64,000 bases of DNA. It comes from Pseudomonas fortuita. GTDB taxonomy: Bacteria; Pseudomonadota; Gammaproteobacteria; Pseudomonadales; Pseudomonadaceae. The stretch spans positions 2,645,501 through 2,709,500 of the forward strand of contig NZ_CP114035.2 of NCBI RefSeq assembly GCF_026898135.2, written 5' to 3'. The translations under genes and the position numbers were made by a program. How positions within the stretch are numbered: position 1 is the stretch's first letter; each line of letters opens with the position of its first letter. Under the pieces are notes generated by a model, which searched no databases, had not been told where the DNA came from, and saw only the letters and a program-made list of their open reading frames with translations. Positions 45,321 to 54,832 of this stretch are shown here, one piece after another.

Positions 45321-45794
45321 GAGGTAGACACCGTGGTCTTTGACCCCTCCAGGCAGTGCGGAGGAATGCCACCCATGCGGGAAGAATTCCCAGCACGGAA
45401 ATGGAAAAGGAGCTTCAACGGAGCAGGGCTCAGTGAGGCCGATGTAAAAGAGCGCTCATCACCGCGGGAGCGGTAACCGGGCGAGCCACCGAACGCTAAT
45501 CGCCCTTGGGACAACCGTCACGGGAGTGACGTGGCCTTGAAGGTTGAGGCCACCTGGGGTGCTGGAATTCCAGCGCTTGCATGTCCGGTGTATCAAGCGG
45601 GCCGGCATTGCGTCAATGAAGATTTTCAGGGGGGCGTACTGCGTCAATCCATGCGGTGCCACTGGTGATCAGCAGCGTAAACCAAGTGATCAACGGTCAT
45701 GGAAAACTGCGTGAGAGGAGTAAGCTAAGGCTTGGATCCAAATTGTTTAAAGCGGTTTGACCGCACGTGCGGTGAAGTAAATGGAGATAGGAAA
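45321..45794. other. Non-coding stretch with inverted repeats
   Basis: No supported gene. It holds CGTCAC-ggga-GTGACG (45516-45531), a possible hairpin, and a perfect 14-bp palindrome ACCGCACGTGCGGT (45760-45773) 21 bp upstream of the next gene's ATG, a possible operator. Confidence 0.5.
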
Positions 45795-46154
45795 ATGGCG
45801 ACTCCAGCGTCTTCAAACTCCAACCGGACTTCTTTCGGCAAGTATTTGATTCGTGCCGCAACTCGCGCGGGTCGATTGGTGAATCAGCTAGAAGCCAGCG
45901 TGCTGCATTCACCGATGTTGGCGAGCGTGCCGTTTGGGTATCGCCGGCTCGGTATGCAGATTGTTAAGGTGATTCTTTTGCTTGCTGTTGCATCAGTTGC
46001 ATTCTTCCTGGCGGTCGGAATGGTAGCCCTATGGGCGTTTGCCGCGCAGCCTATTGAAGCGAGTGATGATGAGCCCGATGTATTCGAGGTTAGCCATCCT
46101 CAGCATCGTTTCAAGTATCCAGAAATGTACGACGAACACGGATCACTTCGTTAA
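45795..46154 (+). CDS. DUF3742-like ICE membrane protein
   Basis: A 119-residue protein with a basic N-terminus (TSFGKYLIRAATRAGRLVNQ), one strong membrane helix (ILLLAVASVAFFLAVGMVAL) and a hydrophilic C-terminus (HRFKYPEMYDEHGSLR). The layout, and the position convergent with the TraG-like gene, match DUF3742 proteins of Pseudomonas ICEs. ATG 45795 has GGAGATAGG upstream; a palindromic sequence precedes it. Confidence 0.6.
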   Translation: MATPASSNSNRTSFGKYLIRAATRAGRLVNQLEASVLHSPMLASVPFGYRRLGMQIVKVILLLAVASVAFFLAVGMVALWAFAAQPIEASDDEPDVFEVSHPQHRFKYPEMYDEHGSLR

Positions 46155-46158
46155 CTGA

Positions 46159-47697
46159 TTACTTGAGCTTTTGTACGCTTCCAACAACTTGTGATGTTCC
46201 CTTCCCAGCTTGGAGTTTGGCACTCTCTGCACCTTGAGTAAGAAGGCTCTGGACGTTGCTGCCAACGTTGTACCCCGCCCAACTCATGGTTCCCAGAAAG
46301 AACATCGGGAGCACCAAAAACATCGCCCCCATCACGTACTCGATCACCTGTGCGGTGACCGTCCCATCCATGAACCCTGCCGTTGGTAATGTTAAAAGCG
46401 CCTGGTCCGTGACAGAGACCTGGTGATACAGCGTGTCGAGCATGCTCGAGTCGATCCAGCGGGCCAGCTCCCACCAAAACGTCAGCATGTGTAGGGTGAA
46501 CAGCGCGAAGGTAATCGTCATCAGCGCTTTGAGCTGATAGGTGCTGATCAGCAGCACCAGCGGCAGGCTGATGATCGTGCCCATGATCAGGAAGGCCTGC
46601 ACCATTGGCAGTGCCGCACGCAGCGCATTCATCGCCGGGAAATTGCTGAACGAGCCCAAGGCCAGGCCGGTGTTGGTGGCCAGGTTGTTGAGCCCCTGTG
46701 TCAACGATCCACCTCGGGCACTGCTGCCATAGTCCTGGAACACCTGGCCAGGCGCCATGCTCAATGACTGCTGGCGCGGGCTCACCAGTTCACGCAGGGT
46801 AGCGTTTTCGATTTCGGTGGAGCTGTGTCCGGTCAGCCAACCGCGCAATTGCGTGAGCAGGTTTGGATCGACCTCGGCGACCAGGCGGTCGCGCAAGCCG
46901 ACCGTGGCATCGCTCCACCACTGCTTGCAGGTTGGGTAGCCCGCACCGTTGTCCAACCGGGGCAGGGAGGTGTCTCGCGTCTCGTCATATGGCCAATCAA
47001 CCCGGGGCGTGCGCGAGCGATCCGTGTCGTAATAGCCCGGCGTGTCGAGTAGGTAAGTCGAGCCAATCCAGGACGCATCGTAGCTCTGCGATTCGTCCAG
47101 CTCGGGGCGGTTAGTAAACAGCCGCGAGCGCGAATAGCCATAGCAGTCGCGGGTGAAATCGGCGACTTCCTGTAGCAGCACTTGATCGTTGATCCGTGAG
47201 CTGTCGATCTCCATGCGCATCGCGCGGATGTCGGGTGCGCAGGGGATGGACGCAGTCGCTGCAGCGGTGATGCCTTTGCTCATGGCATGCACCAGGTACC
47301 ACCACACCGGCACGTTGGCGGATTTTTCGCCAATGGTGTTGAAGGTCATGCCCCAGGCCGTGTCTGTGGGCTTGGCCATCGACACCCCACAGCGCTGGCT
47401 CGCCGCATCGTCGAAGGTCACGGAGGAGAGGTTCAACGGGAAAAACGGCATGCAGCCAAACAGGATGACGACGTAGCTCATCCACAGGCGGTTCTCGACG
47501 CGGGGGATCGACAGCAAGCCCTTGTTGCCCTCGTCGGCGCCCTGTTGGCGGGCCGACAACCATTCCTGCAAGATGATCGCGCCAAACGGCGCGGCAAAGA
47601 GTCCGGTGTCCGCCAGCGTGTTCCAGATCCCGTTGTTGATGATCCACGCCAGCAGCGACAGGTAGTACTCGAGGTAGCTGTTGGTGCTCATGTTCAT
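46159..47697 (-). CDS. TraG N-terminal domain conjugal transfer protein
   Basis: A 512-residue inner-membrane protein of the ICE T4SS. Membrane helices near the N-terminus (LSLLAWIINNGIWNTLAD) and a cluster near residues 370-460 (MVQAFLIMGTIISLPLVLLI, ITFALFTLHMLTFWWELA, AMFLVLPMFFLGTMSW) frame a periplasmic domain with conserved Cys. TraG-type proteins take part in mating-pair stabilisation and entry exclusion. It is the last large gene of the operon; the next upstream gene is 9 bp away. Confidence 0.85.
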   Translation of the reverse strand: MNMSTNSYLEYYLSLLAWIINNGIWNTLADTGLFAAPFGAIILQEWLSARQQGADEGNKGLLSIPRVENRLWMSYVVILFGCMPFFPLNLSSVTFDDAASQRCGVSMAKPTDTAWGMTFNTIGEKSANVPVWWYLVHAMSKGITAAATASIPCAPDIRAMRMEIDSSRINDQVLLQEVADFTRDCYGYSRSRLFTNRPELDESQSYDASWIGSTYLLDTPGYYDTDRSRTPRVDWPYDETRDTSLPRLDNGAGYPTCKQWWSDATVGLRDRLVAEVDPNLLTQLRGWLTGHSSTEIENATLRELVSPRQQSLSMAPGQVFQDYGSSARGGSLTQGLNNLATNTGLALGSFSNFPAMNALRAALPMVQAFLIMGTIISLPLVLLISTYQLKALMTITFALFTLHMLTFWWELARWIDSSMLDTLYHQVSVTDQALLTLPTAGFMDGTVTAQVIEYVMGAMFLVLPMFFLGTMSWAGYNVGSNVQSLLTQGAESAKLQAGKGTSQVVGSVQKLK

Positions 47698-47706
47698 GAC
47701 TGCACC

Positions 47707-48012
47707 TCACACTCGTGACAGTTCGACCAGGACGATCGAGCCAAAGCCGACCAGCCCCAAGCGCATGAGCCGTTGCTGGTCTTTAGGTAACGGCCGCGAG
47801 CGCAATGCTGTGGTCCAGCCGGCGAAGATCAGGCTGTATAGCAGAGCTCGCCAGTAGGCGAAGTAGGGCGTATTCCCCCGCGCATCCTCGAACCAATCGA
47901 CTTGGGGGCCGTTCAGTTGCAGCGCCATCCAGGCAACCAGCAACGTAACGATCATTGAGCCGAAGATCAGCAGCACTCGGGCAACCGTGCTCCTCACAGA
48001 ACGCGGCATCAT
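47707..48012 (-). CDS. Small membrane protein of the ICE T4SS operon
   Basis: A 101-residue protein with three membrane segments (ARVLLIFGSMIVTLLVAWMA, AYWRALLYSLIFAGWTTAL, LMRLGLVGFGSIVLVEL). It starts with ATGA overlap on the TIGR03755-type gene stop and ends 9 bp before the TraG-like gene, so it belongs to the operon. The position matches the small integral-membrane protein found at this place in PFL_47xx-type elements. Confidence 0.75.
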   Translation of the reverse strand: MMPRSVRSTVARVLLIFGSMIVTLLVAWMALQLNGPQVDWFEDARGNTPYFAYWRALLYSLIFAGWTTALRSRPLPKDQQRLMRLGLVGFGSIVLVELSRV

Positions 48013-49364
48013 GGCGTGCTCCTTCCTTGCTCCGCATGATGTAGGCGGTCTGGCTGCGGATCGCGCTGGTCGATGCTGCGCGAGGCATCGGCGCCGCCGG
48101 CGTGGCGATCAAGGACCAGGCTGGCGGTGTTGGTGGCCAGGGCTTGGCGCACCTGCAACTCGGTTTGCAGCAAGCGGATCTCGCGCTCCAGTGTTTCGAC
48201 ATTGCTGTTGAGGGCAGTGGTAGCGGGTTGTGCCGACGCCACATTGGGTTCGTGGCTGCCGGCGAGCAGCGTGCGTTGCAGCAGCATCGCCTTGTAGATC
48301 ACGCTCGACAGCGCGGTCTCGCTGGCCAGGCGTCGGGCCAACAGGTTCTGGTCGGGATCATCGCGCAGGCCCTCGATGACCCCACGGGAGACCTGCAGCA
48401 ACGGGCTGGAGACTTTGCCCAGGTTCTCCGGCGTGGGCTCCTCTGCGCCCGACAACATGCGCTGCAAGCCTTCAAGGTGCTGGGTGTAGGTTTCCTGGAT
48501 CAATGGCGTGAGACCTGCACCCGCGCTGACGCGCAGCGTCTCGCAGTCATCACAGGTCTCCACTTCGGTCTCACCGAGCACACGTGTGGCCCACTCAGCG
48601 GCCTCGTCGGGGCTCCCCCAGGCCTGGCAGATTGCGCCGTTCTGACAATTTGAGCCGACGGCCGAGGTGTCCTCGACCGAACGGTTGTGCAGTAGGTTGT
48701 AACCCGCCTTGACCACGTCCGAGGTCACTCGGATCGGCGCCTGGCCATAGCCGCCGGCCTTTTGCCCGCCGACCCAGCTGACACCGTTGTTGCCGTTGTT
48801 GGATTCGGTGTCCTTCACCGCGGTCACGGCATCACCGTCGGACTGCTCCAGGTTGTGCTGCATTTCCTGGTTCTGTGCCAGTGCTCCCCAACCGGCCTGA
48901 TCCACCTTGTCAGCCATCTTCGCCGCCATCGCCTGGCAGGTGAGCTTGGAGCGGTCGAAGTCGATGCGCCCCTGGAGCACGCCGTTGCTCAGCAGCTCAT
49001 ACAGCCCGGGATTGGCGCGCTGGATGATCATTGCCGGCAGCGACATCACCGCCTGGGTGGCGTTCTGGATGACGTTGCCCATGATTTGTTGGAAACCCTG
49101 CGTGGCACCATTGAGCTGGTTCTGCAGGGTGTTGGAGAGGTTCATGTTTCCGCACATCATGTTCGCGCGCCAGGACAGGCCTACGCCGAGTCCGCTGGGG
49201 CGGTAGAGCGAGGAGGGCGCGCCCACCGCCGATCCGCCACCGATGGTGTACATCACCCGATCGTCCAATACCTGTGCCTGGTCGCCCAGGTGGTAGCCAC
49301 TCTCGGCGGCGTGGCCAGCGGCGCACACGAAAAGACATACCAACCCGAACGAGAGGGTGTTCAT
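48009..49364 (-). CDS. Integrating conjugative element protein, PFL_4711 (TIGR03755) family
   Basis: A 451-residue exported protein. A signal peptide (TLSFGLVCLFVCAAGHA) is followed by a mature part with YTIGGGSAVGAPSSLYRPSG and GLSWRANMMCGNMNLSN, typical of TIGR03755. Cysteine pairs (CETCDDCETL region) suggest disulfides. It is a TraH-type envelope component in the mating-pair apparatus. ATG 49364 overlaps the previous stop and has GGAGGG upstream. Confidence 0.87.
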   Translation of the reverse strand: MNTLSFGLVCLFVCAAGHAAESGYHLGDQAQVLDDRVMYTIGGGSAVGAPSSLYRPSGLGVGLSWRANMMCGNMNLSNTLQNQLNGATQGFQQIMGNVIQNATQAVMSLPAMIIQRANPGLYELLSNGVLQGRIDFDRSKLTCQAMAAKMADKVDQAGWGALAQNQEMQHNLEQSDGDAVTAVKDTESNNGNNGVSWVGGQKAGGYGQAPIRVTSDVVKAGYNLLHNRSVEDTSAVGSNCQNGAICQAWGSPDEAAEWATRVLGETEVETCDDCETLRVSAGAGLTPLIQETYTQHLEGLQRMLSGAEEPTPENLGKVSSPLLQVSRGVIEGLRDDPDQNLLARRLASETALSSVIYKAMLLQRTLLAGSHEPNVASAQPATTALNSNVETLEREIRLLQTELQVRQALATNTASLVLDRHAGGADASRSIDQRDPQPDRLHHAEQGRSTP

Positions 49365-50368
49365 CACTGCCCTCCATCAAAGTCGATGCTGAACAGAAAG
49401 GTCTGTCCCATGCGTTGGCAGCACCTGTACGGGCGCCACAGCGACCAGGCGTAGGCGCCCTCGGCACTCTGGAGGGTGGCGCTCGGGAAGATGGCGCAGG
49501 TGCTCTGCACCATCGGAGTGAGCAACTGCCAGCGGTGGTTGTTGATGTTGTTCTCCATCACCGGCTGCGGCGGCCAATATCCGGGCGCTGGCATCGGCTG
49601 CAACGGTAGGTAGACGTGCGGCTGGCCAACGCGGGTGATGAAGTCGCTGGCGCGCTGCGCCATCACCGCGGCGGCCTTGAAGTCATCGGGTTGTACCAGG
49701 AATCCCTGCCGCGGGTAGACGCTACCCCACATGTTGCCGAAGGCCTGGCTACCGATCTCGCGCATGCCCGGAGTCAGCGCCTGCGGGTAAACGGACTCGG
49801 GGATGGCGTGGCGCCAGGCCAGCGGATCGAGCGTGCTCAGGTAGTAGGGCGCAAGCGGCACCGCCCCGCTCGGACACGCATAGCCGAAGCCGAAACTCTG
49901 GGCCAGGGCCGTCAGGGCAGCGCCGCCGGGATGCCCGATGCCGTCGACATTCTTGAAACGGGGCAGGTTGTCGCGTTGCGACGAGGGCGTGATCAGGTTG
50001 CCCCCGCCTTGCGACAGGGGCGTCGGTACCGAAAGGGCAGACATCTCGCCCCAGGGGTTACTGCCGGTGTTGGAATAGCTCGACACCACCAACTCGGGAA
50101 TGAAGTGCCGGACCTTGGGTGAGGTTCGCACTGTGCAGCCGAACGGCGTACACAGTAGCCAATAGCAGATCCCGACGATTCTGTACTCCAGACACTGCAG
50201 CGACGCGACCGAGGCAATGATGGCGGGGGTGGTCAGTGCCAAGCATTGTTCGGTGAGGAACATCGTGAGAGATGCGGCAAATATCCGCTTGGCATTTCCG
50301 CGCCTGCTGCTGCGATGTGCTCCGGAGTGCCGACCTAGAGAGACCGATCTGTCTAATGAGTCTTTCAT
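49364..50368 (-). CDS. Integrating conjugative element protein, PFL_4710 (TIGR03756) family
   Basis: A 334-residue exported protein related to TraU. Following a basic N-terminus and hydrophobic segment (AASLTMFLTEQCLALTTPA), the conserved SLQCLEYRIVGICYWLLC and TPFGCTVRTSPKVRHFIPEL segments with several Cys are clear. The ATG at 50368 is used; a GTG at 50383 is an alternative. In PFL_47xx elements TIGR03757 normally lies just upstream; it is missing here, and two plus-strand genes occupy the place. Confidence 0.86.
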   Translation of the reverse strand: MKDSLDRSVSLGRHSGAHRSSRRGNAKRIFAASLTMFLTEQCLALTTPAIIASVASLQCLEYRIVGICYWLLCTPFGCTVRTSPKVRHFIPELVVSSYSNTGSNPWGEMSALSVPTPLSQGGGNLITPSSQRDNLPRFKNVDGIGHPGGAALTALAQSFGFGYACPSGAVPLAPYYLSTLDPLAWRHAIPESVYPQALTPGMREIGSQAFGNMWGSVYPRQGFLVQPDDFKAAAVMAQRASDFITRVGQPHVYLPLQPMPAPGYWPPQPVMENNINNHRWQLLTPMVQSTCAIFPSATLQSAEGAYAWSLWRPYRCCQRMGQTFLFSIDFDGGQ

Positions 50369-50571
50369 AGCTATACCCAGCACCTAATCGATGTAACGAC
50401 GACGGCGTGGTTGAGTGTCTGAGGTCTGACTCACGCGGTGGACCAACTAAATGAGAGCCGAAGCATCGTTTTTGCAGGTTCTCAAGCCAGCGTAACGTCC
50501 GAACCTCGGGGCATGGGCAACGAAGGCAAGCTGTTTTAGGGATAAGCTTTACTACTGAAAGGGGAGAAGAC

Positions 50572-51117
50572 GTGGTTGCTATGGGCACGCACCTGGAACA
50601 CTGGTCTAGAAACCTGCGGGTGGTGACACTCGTGCTGTTGCTTGCTGCGCCAGGGGCTGACGCCGATCTATTTGATGATATCCCAGGAGCACGCTCCATT
50701 GGGGCAGGCGAGTTTCGCTGGTTTGGCCTTACTATCTATGAGGCTCGTCTGTGGAGCCGCCATCCTAAGCCGACGCTAGACACCGCTTTGGCCCTGGAGG
50801 TCACGTTCCTGCGTGATGTCAGCAGAGCCACGCTTGTCGAGATGCTTCAGGACGAATTCCGCCGATTGGGCGGCGACAAGCTTGAGGAAGAGCAATTGGC
50901 GAAATGGAGCTTTGAGATGCGCAGGGCGTTTGGCGATGTTCGGGCGGGACAGCGGCTGATAGGGGTGTACCTGCCTGGGCGCGGTTGTCGTTTCTATGTG
51001 AATGATCAACTGAGCCGAGAGGTGCTTGACCCTGACTTCGCCCGAGCGTTCTTCTCCATCTGGCTAGATGGCAGAACACGCTTTCCAAAGTTGCGGCGCG
51101 CGTTGCTGGGCGATTAA
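50572..51117 (+). CDS. Chalcone isomerase-like periplasmic protein (cargo)
   Basis: A 181-residue protein with a signal peptide (LRVVTLVLLLAAPGADA) and the chalcone isomerase-like domain typical of bacteria (FRWFGLTIYEARLWSR, then ALEVTFLRDVSRATLVEML and GVYLPGRGCRFYVNDQL). Bacterial members are usually periplasmic, without proven isomerase activity. GGGGAG precedes GTG 50572. It lies on the plus strand inside the minus-strand T4SS operon, and so is probably inserted cargo. Confidence 0.82.
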   Translation: MVAMGTHLEHWSRNLRVVTLVLLLAAPGADADLFDDIPGARSIGAGEFRWFGLTIYEARLWSRHPKPTLDTALALEVTFLRDVSRATLVEMLQDEFRRLGGDKLEEEQLAKWSFEMRRAFGDVRAGQRLIGVYLPGRGCRFYVNDQLSREVLDPDFARAFFSIWLDGRTRFPKLRRALLGD

Positions 51118-51326
51118 CGAATCCGAACATGCGAAGGCGCGATGGGGGACAATCAAAGGGTTGCATTATGACCAGTTGATTAGCGATTTATTTCGAAAAT
51201 GGCAGCTGGCGTTGACCTCTTGTCAGACGGTACCTTTCAGGGCCGGTATAGGCGGTTGCGAAATGGGGGGCGTTCGCTATCGTGGCATTACACGCTCCGT
51301 ATAAAACTAAAGTTATAGGAGGCGAC

Positions 51327-51629
51327 ATGAGAATTCGCGGTGATGTGTTTTGGGATTGGGCGGATCAAACGCTCCATCATCGCACTCATGACGAGACCCT
51401 TGACGACGGAACCTTTATCGACGTCCAGGTGCGATTGTCGCGTACCGGCAGTACGCAAATGTTCATTGGCGTATACGCGCCACAGGGCATGGCGGTACAT
51501 GAGGAGGCTTTTGACTCGCGACCCGGCGAATCGATGACGCGGGCGTTGGCATGGGGCGTTGGGCGTGCCAGACGGATATCCCTCGAACATGCTTCCACCG
51601 GAGACAGCCCTCTATCAAAACAAGGCTGA
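51327..51629 (+). CDS. Small protein of an unknown family, paralogous to 35939-36235
   Basis: A 100-residue protein (MRIRGDVFWDWADQTLHH onward) with the shared blocks RLSRTGSTQMFIGVY and PGESMTRALAWGVGRARR. ATAGGAGG precedes ATG 51327. It resembles the gene beside cyoA about 15 kb to the left, so the family occurs in both blocks. Like the chalcone isomerase-like gene, it lies on the plus strand inside the T4SS operon. Confidence 0.72.
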   Translation: MRIRGDVFWDWADQTLHHRTHDETLDDGTFIDVQVRLSRTGSTQMFIGVYAPQGMAVHEEAFDSRPGESMTRALAWGVGRARRISLEHASTGDSPLSKQG

Positions 51630-51668
51630 ATGCCTTTGTTCGCCCCGCTGAGGACACGTGCTGTTGGA

Positions 51669-54416
51669 TTACGGCTTTATACCCCGTCGCCGATCAATTT
51701 CCGCCGCGATGCTCAGGGCGGCTTCCAATTCAGTGATGCGCTGTTCTTCCATCAGTCGCCAGCGTTGAGCCTTTTCTTCGGGCTCGGTCATGGCCAGGGC
51801 GAGGTACAGGCTTGGTGGTACCGCGCGAAACAGCGTCTCCAGCTGCTTGGACAAGACCACGCCCTCGGTGTACTTGCCCGAGGCCTTGCTCGCCGACAGC
51901 AGCAGAGTCTTCTGTGCCGGCGTGAGCTTCTTGAACCGCGCGATCTCTTCGATCTCTGCCGGCGGCATGTTCAGGCAGATCCACCACTCGATCATGTTGA
52001 GCATGGTCTGCGCCGCATCGGGGAAGTCGGCCAGGTTCTGCGTCGCCAGCCAGAACCAGGCACCCAGCTTGCGCCACATCTTGGTGCCCTTGACCACGAA
52101 GGGCGCCAGCAGCGGGTTTTTGGTGATGATGTGGCCTTCGTCCGTGACCATGATGATCGGACGACCGAGGTACTGGTCGCGTTCGGCAAGGTTGTTCACG
52201 GTGTTCATCAAGCTGATGTAGCTGATCGACATCTGCGCTTCATAGCCCTCGCGGGCATAGGTGGCGAGGTCGACGATGGTGACATCGCTTTCCGGCCAAG
52301 GGGTGCCTGGTCGGTCAAACAGCGCACCCTCGAAACCTTGGCAGAACAGGTCGATGGACTCGGCCATTTCCTGGGCCCGCTCGCGACGTTTGTCGGGCAG
52401 GTGGGCGTCGCTGGCTACCGTGCGAAGGGCATCACGGACATGGCGCGTCATGACCTGCTGATCGCTGGCCGCACAGTGCCTGGCGGCGTCGAGAATGCAC
52501 TCGCGAATCAGGCTGCGGTCTGCCCGGGTGAGGCGCGCCTCTTCCTTGGCTTCGCCGCCGGTGATCATCAGGCGGGCGGTGATCTCCAGCTCGCCCAGCA
52601 CATCGCGTTGCTCGTCGCTGCCCGAAGCGTCTTCATCCAGGACCTCGGTCGACAGGCTGGCGACCTGGTCGGGGCGTTCGATCAGTCGGCGGGCATCGGC
52701 GAAAGGGGCCAGGCTCAAGCCGCTGCCCGGTTTGAGTTGGACCTTATTGACGGTCAAACCTAGGGTGGCGAAGTAGTCGCCCTGCAGGCCAAAGGAGTTG
52801 CCGGCTTCGACGATGAACAGCCGCGGCCGGTACACCGCCATGATCTGCATCAGAATCGAGACCAGGGTGGCCGACTTGCCGGCGCCAGTCGGGCCGAACA
52901 ACAGCAGGTGACCATTCATGGAACGGTCGAAGCGTGACAGCGGGTCGAACGATAGTGGCGCGCCACCCCGATTGAAAAAGGTGATGCCCGGGTTGCCGGT
53001 ACCGATGCTGCGTCCCCACAGCGGCAGCAGGTTGGCCACATGCTGGGCAAACAAGAGCCGGGTGTACCAATTGCGTTTATCCCGTGCGGGGTTGTAGACC
53101 ATCGGCAGCCAGCGCAGGTAGCTGTTGCACGCGGCCACCTCATCGCCCTCGCGCACCGGTTGCAGGCCGGCGCCGAGCAGTACATTGGCTGCCTGGATCG
53201 AGCGCTGGCGCAATTGCTGTTCATCGGCGCCGCGCAGGTACAAGGCCAAAGTACCGCGGTACAGCTTGTGCTGGCGACCGATCAGCGCGCGGGCCTCTTC
53301 CACATCCTGGCGAGTCTGGGTCGAGGCCAGGTTTTCGCCGATTGCTTTGCGCGCCAGGCGGTTGAGCTGCTCCTCGAGCACATCCTGGGGCGTGATCACC
53401 AAGGTCAGGCTCAGGATGGCCTGCTCCGGCAACTGGTCGAACAAGGCGTTGAGCGCCTCACCCTTGCGGGTCTCGCCGGTCAGCTGGCCGATAAGGGGCG
53501 GCCTGCGCAGCTTGTCGACTACCATCACCGCGTGCGGCTGCTGATCGAAATACCACAGCCCCTGCTCGCTGTCCGAGTGTGGCTCCTGGAAGAACAGCCG
53601 CTCGGCAAAGGCATGGTCGAACGGCAGCGATAGGCCCTCGCCGTCATCGGTCTCCGGGTAGGGCACCCGTCGATAGAACGCTGCTGGTGCTTCACCGGTG
53701 AGGGTCGGTGCCGGGTTAAACCAGGGCAGCAACCACGCATAGAAATCCCGCCCCGTCAGCCGGCGAGGATTGACGCCGCAGGCCTGCAACGACGCTACCA
53801 GGCGGTCACAGGTTCTTTCCAACAGCTGAGTGGGTTTTTGCCCGTCGTCGTCGGCCTGGTCACCGAGCCAGCGATAGACCACCAGTCGAATCCGCCGATT
53901 GCTGCCGCGCCAGGGCAGGTGCGACACGACAGGGTCGTCAAACAGCCCAACCGGTTTGGCAATGGTTTCGAGGTGGTGCTGCATCAAAGCAAGGAAGGCA
54001 GCGGTGAAGGGTGTGCCTGTCGCTCGGGGTGCAACGTATTGCTCCAAGCGTTCCAGGTACGGGGAAAAGTCACTGTCGTCCTGGCAGAAGAACTGCACCA
54101 CCCATGGCGCCTGGTCGAACTCGTCGAAGCTGTCCTGCAGCGCATCTTCCAACGCATCGCGCGCTGCCGTCAGCCATTCCGGCTCACGGCCCTCGGTGCC
54201 GATCGGCTGCAACTCGAACACGGCGCCGACCGAGCGGTTGTCGTCGAGCAGAAAGCACTGCTCCTCCTCAAGGTATTCGACCCAGGGCAAGTGGTCGGTG
54301 AAACTGGGGTTGTGCGCATACTGTGCAGCCTCATCCGCACGTGTTGCGCGCCGACGCTGCGCCGCGCGCCAGGGCTTCCAGCGCGGCGGGGTGCGATCTA
54401 CATCATCATCCATCAC
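51669..54416 (-). CDS. Conjugative transfer ATPase, PFL_4706 (TIGR03744, TraC/VirB4) family
   Basis: A 915-residue T4SS motor ATPase. Walker A is LLFGPTGAGKSATLV near residue 500, Walker B is the IMVTDEGHIITKNP stretch near 745, and NLADFPDAAQTMLNMIEWW follows. The N-terminal half is the TraC/VirB4 domain (VRFDLPWVEYLEEEQCFLLD-type start, DNRSVGAVFELQPIG). It powers pilus assembly and substrate transfer. Start ATG 54416; ATGA overlaps the lipoprotein gene stop. Confidence 0.94.
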   Translation of the reverse strand: MMDDDVDRTPPRWKPWRAAQRRRATRADEAAQYAHNPSFTDHLPWVEYLEEEQCFLLDDNRSVGAVFELQPIGTEGREPEWLTAARDALEDALQDSFDEFDQAPWVVQFFCQDDSDFSPYLERLEQYVAPRATGTPFTAAFLALMQHHLETIAKPVGLFDDPVVSHLPWRGSNRRIRLVVYRWLGDQADDDGQKPTQLLERTCDRLVASLQACGVNPRRLTGRDFYAWLLPWFNPAPTLTGEAPAAFYRRVPYPETDDGEGLSLPFDHAFAERLFFQEPHSDSEQGLWYFDQQPHAVMVVDKLRRPPLIGQLTGETRKGEALNALFDQLPEQAILSLTLVITPQDVLEEQLNRLARKAIGENLASTQTRQDVEEARALIGRQHKLYRGTLALYLRGADEQQLRQRSIQAANVLLGAGLQPVREGDEVAACNSYLRWLPMVYNPARDKRNWYTRLLFAQHVANLLPLWGRSIGTGNPGITFFNRGGAPLSFDPLSRFDRSMNGHLLLFGPTGAGKSATLVSILMQIMAVYRPRLFIVEAGNSFGLQGDYFATLGLTVNKVQLKPGSGLSLAPFADARRLIERPDQVASLSTEVLDEDASGSDEQRDVLGELEITARLMITGGEAKEEARLTRADRSLIRECILDAARHCAASDQQVMTRHVRDALRTVASDAHLPDKRRERAQEMAESIDLFCQGFEGALFDRPGTPWPESDVTIVDLATYAREGYEAQMSISYISLMNTVNNLAERDQYLGRPIIMVTDEGHIITKNPLLAPFVVKGTKMWRKLGAWFWLATQNLADFPDAAQTMLNMIEWWICLNMPPAEIEEIARFKKLTPAQKTLLLSASKASGKYTEGVVLSKQLETLFRAVPPSLYLALAMTEPEEKAQRWRLMEEQRITELEAALSIAAEIDRRRGIKP

Positions 54417-54832
54417 AGATCGTCCAAGCGTTCGCCGGGCAGCGCATACTGGACCTTCTCGTACAACGGGAAGACGGTCGAATAGCCGGGCACGGGCGTC
54501 TGTTGGGTACCGGCCAGGTGCGGGTAGATGTACATCACCAGATCAGGGTTGGGCAGGCGTGGGAACTGGGCGCGGATCTCGTTGGCGGCTGTGCGGGTGT
54601 AGGCGCTCTGGTCCTTGATCAGGCGCTCGGGATCAAGCACTGGCCGGCGCAGCTCATCGCGGGCCTCCTGCAACTGCTGCTGCGTACCGACGGCGCCGCC
54701 GCTGTTCCAAATATCCAGCATGGTGTGGTCGCCGTGGGGCAGCATTTCGTCCTTGCTGGTGGTGCAGCCCGCCAGGTGCAGGCAAAGCAGCAGGCTAATC
54801 CAGGTCCAGTACCGAAACGGGTGGGCTTTCAT
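54413..54832 (-). CDS. TIGR03751 family conjugal transfer lipoprotein
   Basis: A 139-residue lipoprotein with signal peptide and lipobox (ISLLLCLHLAGCTTSKDE, Cys at about residue 23), then MLPHGDHTMLDIWNSGG and LPNPDLVMYIYPHLAGTQ typical of TIGR03751. Its 5' end overlaps the TIGR03752-type gene by 38 bp, and its stop overlaps the ATPase start by 4 bp. Confidence 0.9.
   Translation of the reverse strand: MKAHPFRYWTWISLLLCLHLAGCTTSKDEMLPHGDHTMLDIWNSGGAVGTQQQLQEARDELRRPVLDPERLIKDQSAYTRTAANEIRAQFPRLPNPDLVMYIYPHLAGTQQTPVPGYSTVFPLYEKVQYALPGERLDDL

Noticed and set aside
51630..52763. A 377-codon plus-strand frame
   Set aside because: It is antisense to the C-terminal ATPase region of the VirB4-like gene and has no recognisable domain.
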